Source: Candidatus Syntropharchaeum sp. (GTDB taxonomy: Archaea > Halobacteriota > Syntropharchaeia > Alkanophagales > Methanospirareceae). Taken from it: a stretch of 8,115 nucleotides of DNA. Each line of letters starts with the position of its first letter. Position 1 is the first letter of the stretch. Both the position numbers and the translations under genes were made by a program. Below the pieces are notes generated by a model. That model was not told the origin of the DNA. It was given only the letters and a program-made list of their open reading frames with translations, and made no database searches. Location: NCBI GenBank assembly GCA_016782355.1, contig JADHYP010000060.1:1-8115 (forward strand), given 5' to 3'. Positions 6,646 to 8,115 of the stretch are shown in pieces.

Positions 6646-6706
6646 AAAAAAGTTTTATCTTTGGTAAAGCTTTCTTGTGAAAATCTGTGTAATCTGTGGT
6701 TATAAA
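6599..6706. repeat. Inverted-repeat hairpin element between the two ATPase genes
   Basis: The left arm 6599-6632, read on the minus strand, matches the right arm 6677-6706 read on the plus strand (both contain GTGTAATCT and GTGGTT) with two mismatches and three to four single-base gaps. Inside lies a perfect 11-bp hairpin, TAAAACTTTTT with loop AGA (6633-6643 / 6647-6657). The whole could fold as one long stem-loop of about 108 bases. The left arm overlaps the 3' end of the first ATPase gene. It looks like a dispersed intergenic or MITE-like element; no target-site duplication was identified. Confidence 0.7.
6633..6657 (+). terminator. Strong A/T-rich hairpin at the end of the first ATPase gene
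   Basis: A perfect 11-bp stem with a 3-base loop (6633-6643 / 6647-6657) contains the TAG stop and is followed by TCTTT. It could attenuate or end transcription, or stabilise the 3' end of the upstream message, thereby giving different levels of the two ATPases. The hairpin is seen; the termination role is inference. Confidence 0.4.
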
Positions 6707-6718
6707 AGAACTAAACCA

Positions 6719-7588
6719 ATGAAACAAATAACGGTTATTAGCGGAAAAGGAGGCACGGGGAAGACAACCCTTGTGGGCTCATTCGCCGCCCTCGCAGAGA
6801 ACAAAGTCATTGCGGACTGCGATGTGGACGCACCAGACCTCCATTTGCTGCTCCATCCGGAAATCATAAAAAAAGAGGAGTTTAAAGGTTTAAAAGTTGC
6901 AGTGATGGATAAAACAAAATGCGTAGAGTGCGGAAGCTGCGAAGAAGCATGTAGATTCAACGCTATATCTGTATCGGATAATGCGTCTGGTTATGCAGTC
7001 AATCCCGCACGCTGTGAGGGCTGCGGTGCATGTGTGTTCGTGTGTGAACAGGAGGCAATCACGCTGAAAGAACGTGTTTCCGGGTATGCCTTTGTATCAA
7101 AAACGAAATATGGCACAATGGCGCATGCGGAGCTAAATATCGCGGAAGAGGCGTCTGGAAAACTGGTCACTGTGGTTAGAAACAATGCACAGCAGGTTGC
7201 TGAAGGGGAAGGTTGTGAACTCATTCTGATTGATGGAGCGCCAGGCATCGGCTGCCCTGTAATTGCATCATTGACCGGCGTGGACCTTGCACTCATCGTT
7301 ACCGAGCCCACGATGTCAGGACTGCATGACCTCGAACGAATCATGGATGTGACCCGGCATTTCGGGATTGCTTCGGTCGTATGCATCAACAAATACGACA
7401 TTAATGAGGAGAATAGCAAGAGGATTACCGAGTTTTGCCGGCAGCGAGGAATAGAGGTTGTTGGAAACATTCCATACGACCCCGTGGTCACTGAGGCGAT
7501 GGTTGCAGGTATGCCTGTGGTTGAATTCTCGGAGGGCAAGGTGTCGGAGGCGATAAAGGATGTGTGGAAGGGTATAAATTGTTGCTAA
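6719..7588 (+). CDS. MinD/ParA-superfamily ATPase with inserted 2x[4Fe-4S] ferredoxin domain (second copy)
   Basis: 289 residues from ATG 6719, exactly the length of its upstream paralogue. A GTG at 6677 in frame would add 14 residues (MKICVICGYKRTKP), but these come from the right arm of the inverted repeat and precede the conserved MKQITVISGK start, so ATG is chosen; neither start has a good Shine-Dalgarno. Walker A SGKGGTGKTT (8-17), DCDVDAPD (33-40), and LILIDGAPGIGCPV in the second half. The ferredoxin insert has C68, C71, C74, C78 and C99, C102, C105, C109. Sequence identity to the first copy is concentrated in these motifs, so the two are old paralogues rather than a recent duplication. 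They may form a heterodimer with two sets of [4Fe-4S] clusters, passing electrons or clusters to the NifX-like proteins. It may be read from the upstream promoter or from its own; a TATA-like TTTTATC (6653-6659) is only a weak candidate. Confidence 0.9.
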   Translation: MKQITVISGKGGTGKTTLVGSFAALAENKVIADCDVDAPDLHLLLHPEIIKKEEFKGLKVAVMDKTKCVECGSCEEACRFNAISVSDNASGYAVNPARCEGCGACVFVCEQEAITLKERVSGYAFVSKTKYGTMAHAELNIAEEASGKLVTVVRNNAQQVAEGEGCELILIDGAPGIGCPVIASLTGVDLALIVTEPTMSGLHDLERIMDVTRHFGIASVVCINKYDINEENSKRITEFCRQRGIEVVGNIPYDPVVTEAMVAGMPVVEFSEGKVSEAIKDVWKGINCC

Positions 7589-7593
7589 CAAAC

Positions 7594-7613
7594 CTTCTTT
7601 CTAAAGAAAGAAG
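7594..7613 (+). terminator. Hairpin just after the second ATPase gene
   Basis: CTTCTTTC-TAAA-GAAAGAAG is a perfect 8-bp stem with a 4-base loop, five bases after the TAA stop. It is the likely 3' end of the NifX/MinD transcript, although no long T run follows immediately. The adjoining AAGCTTTACCAA (7611-7622) is an exact inverted copy of 6661-6672, just inside the right arm of the hairpin element between the two ATPase genes. Confidence 0.45.
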
Positions 7614-7632
7614 CTTTACCAAGAAAGGATTA

Positions 7633-7683
7633 TTTTTGCTTCGCAAAAAATGTTTTTGGATTAAACCTTTTTCTAAAAGGTTT
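7633..7683. repeat. Two further perfect hairpins between the operon and the CRISPR array
   Basis: TTTTTGC-TTC-GCAAAAA (7633-7649) and AAACCTTTT-TCT-AAAAGGTTT (7663-7683) are perfect 7-bp and 9-bp stems. The second ends three bases before the first CRISPR repeat. If the array is transcribed leftwards it is in the right place to terminate the CRISPR precursor. It also resembles the 6633-6657 hairpin in size and composition. This 98-base gap contains no gene. Confidence 0.6.
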
Positions 7684-7686
7684 GAT

Positions 7687-8112
7687 ATTTCAATCCTACC
7701 TTAGTCCGTGTTTAACCCTTTAGAATATTTCTATCCTTATGTATGTCCAAAACATTTCAATCCTACCTTAGTCCGTGTTTAACTGAAAGAGTGGATATGA
7801 GATGTGTGTGCGGAAGCAAGTTTCAATCCTACCTTAGTCCGTGTTTAACCCTGCCAGACTATTCGAACTATAGCATCATCAAAGGTTTCAATCCTACCTT
7901 AGTCCGTGTTTAACTTACAACTATGCCTATTACTACGATGGCATAAACCGTGTTTCAATCCTACCTTAGTCCGTGTTTAACCGCATCAAAGCACAGAAGG
8001 AAGCAGTGGAAATAGCGTTTCAATCCTACCTTAGTCCGTGTTTAACATAGCCTCCTCCCATGTTCGTGACTCTGATATCGCCGTTTCAATCCTACCTTAG
8101 TCCGTGTTTAAC
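7687..8112 (-). CRISPR. CRISPR array, seven repeats in view, continuing past the right edge
   Basis: Seven 30-base repeats start at 7687, 7754, 7820, 7885, 7952, 8017 and 8083. Positions 2-30 are identical in all seven (TTTCAATCC at the start, CCGTGTTTAAC at the end). Position 1 is G in five copies and A in the first two. The six spacers are unique and 37, 36, 35, 37, 35 and 36 bases long; the last three bases of the window begin a seventh. Read on the minus strand the repeat ends in ATTGAAAC, the usual 5' handle of crRNAs from Cas6-processed type I-A/I-B and type III systems, so I assign transcription to the minus strand. The two variant repeats then lie at the old, leader-distal end, as expected. 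The leader and any cas genes would lie to the right. No spacer matches other sequence in this window by eye. Confidence 0.97.
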
Positions 8113-8115
8113 TCA

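Noticed and set aside
6677..6718. GTG start adding 14 residues to the second ATPase.
   Set aside because: The extension is encoded by the repeat arm, has no ribosome-binding site and is absent from the paralogue's N-terminus.
4777..7588. A nitrogen-fixation locus, suggested by the NifX-like genes.
   Set aside because: No nifH, nifD, nifK, nifE or nifN is present in the window; the NifX family is widespread outside nitrogen fixation.
5776..7588. Cell-division MinD or plasmid-partition ParA pair.
   Set aside because: Both have inserted ferredoxin domains, neither has a C-terminal membrane-targeting helix, and no minE, parB or centromere-like repeat is nearby.

Overview
The window comes from an archaeon of the methane/alkane-metabolising type. 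Two genes point there. At the left edge is a minus-strand fragment with the unmistakable N-terminal region of methyl-coenzyme M reductase alpha subunit (McrA, or the closely related alkyl-CoM reductase AcrA). Further in is a complete homologue of MCR activation component A2 (AtwA). Archaeal TATA-type promoters, short leaders and ferredoxin-containing MinD ATPases agree. An ANME-1/Methanophagales- or Syntrophoarchaeia-like host is my inference; the genus cannot be fixed from the window.

Layout. (1) 1 to about 379, minus: McrA fragment, 3' end off the window, 5' end missing. (2) 393-1712, plus: tyrosine recombinase with a C-terminal double zinc ribbon, starting where the mcrA homology stops. 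(3) 1827-2321, plus: GbsR/MarR-like winged-helix regulator, convergent with (4) 2326-3927, minus: AtwA. (5) 4079-4684, minus: Cys-cluster (YkgJ-like) protein. (6) From a divergent promoter, plus strand: 4777-5379 NifX-like domain fused to a Met/Gly-rich, Gln-Ala-repeat and coiled-coil tail; 5384-5743 stand-alone NifX-like protein; 5776-6645 and 6719-7588 two MinD-type ATPases with inserted 2x[4Fe-4S] ferredoxin domains. (7) 7589-7686: AT-rich, hairpin-filled spacer. (8) 7687-8112 and beyond: CRISPR array, seven 30-nt repeats and six 35-37-nt spacers in view, no cas genes in view.

How they may work together. NifX-like proteins carry Fe-S/Fe-Mo-type clusters, and the ferredoxin-MinD ATPases are regularly found beside them. 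Next to AtwA, the ATPase that helps reduce the nickel cofactor F430 of MCR, and a Cys-cluster protein, they suggest a metal-cluster assembly or delivery module, possibly serving MCR activation. That link is inference from neighbourhood.

Other points of interest: the integrase lacks the usual first catalytic arginine and abuts a beheaded mcrA; an inverted-repeat hairpin element of about 108 bp sits between the two ATPase genes and supplies the C-terminus of the first; a second, partly related hairpin cluster lies on the far side of the second ATPase gene; the CRISPR array is probably transcribed leftwards, so its leader lies beyond the right edge.
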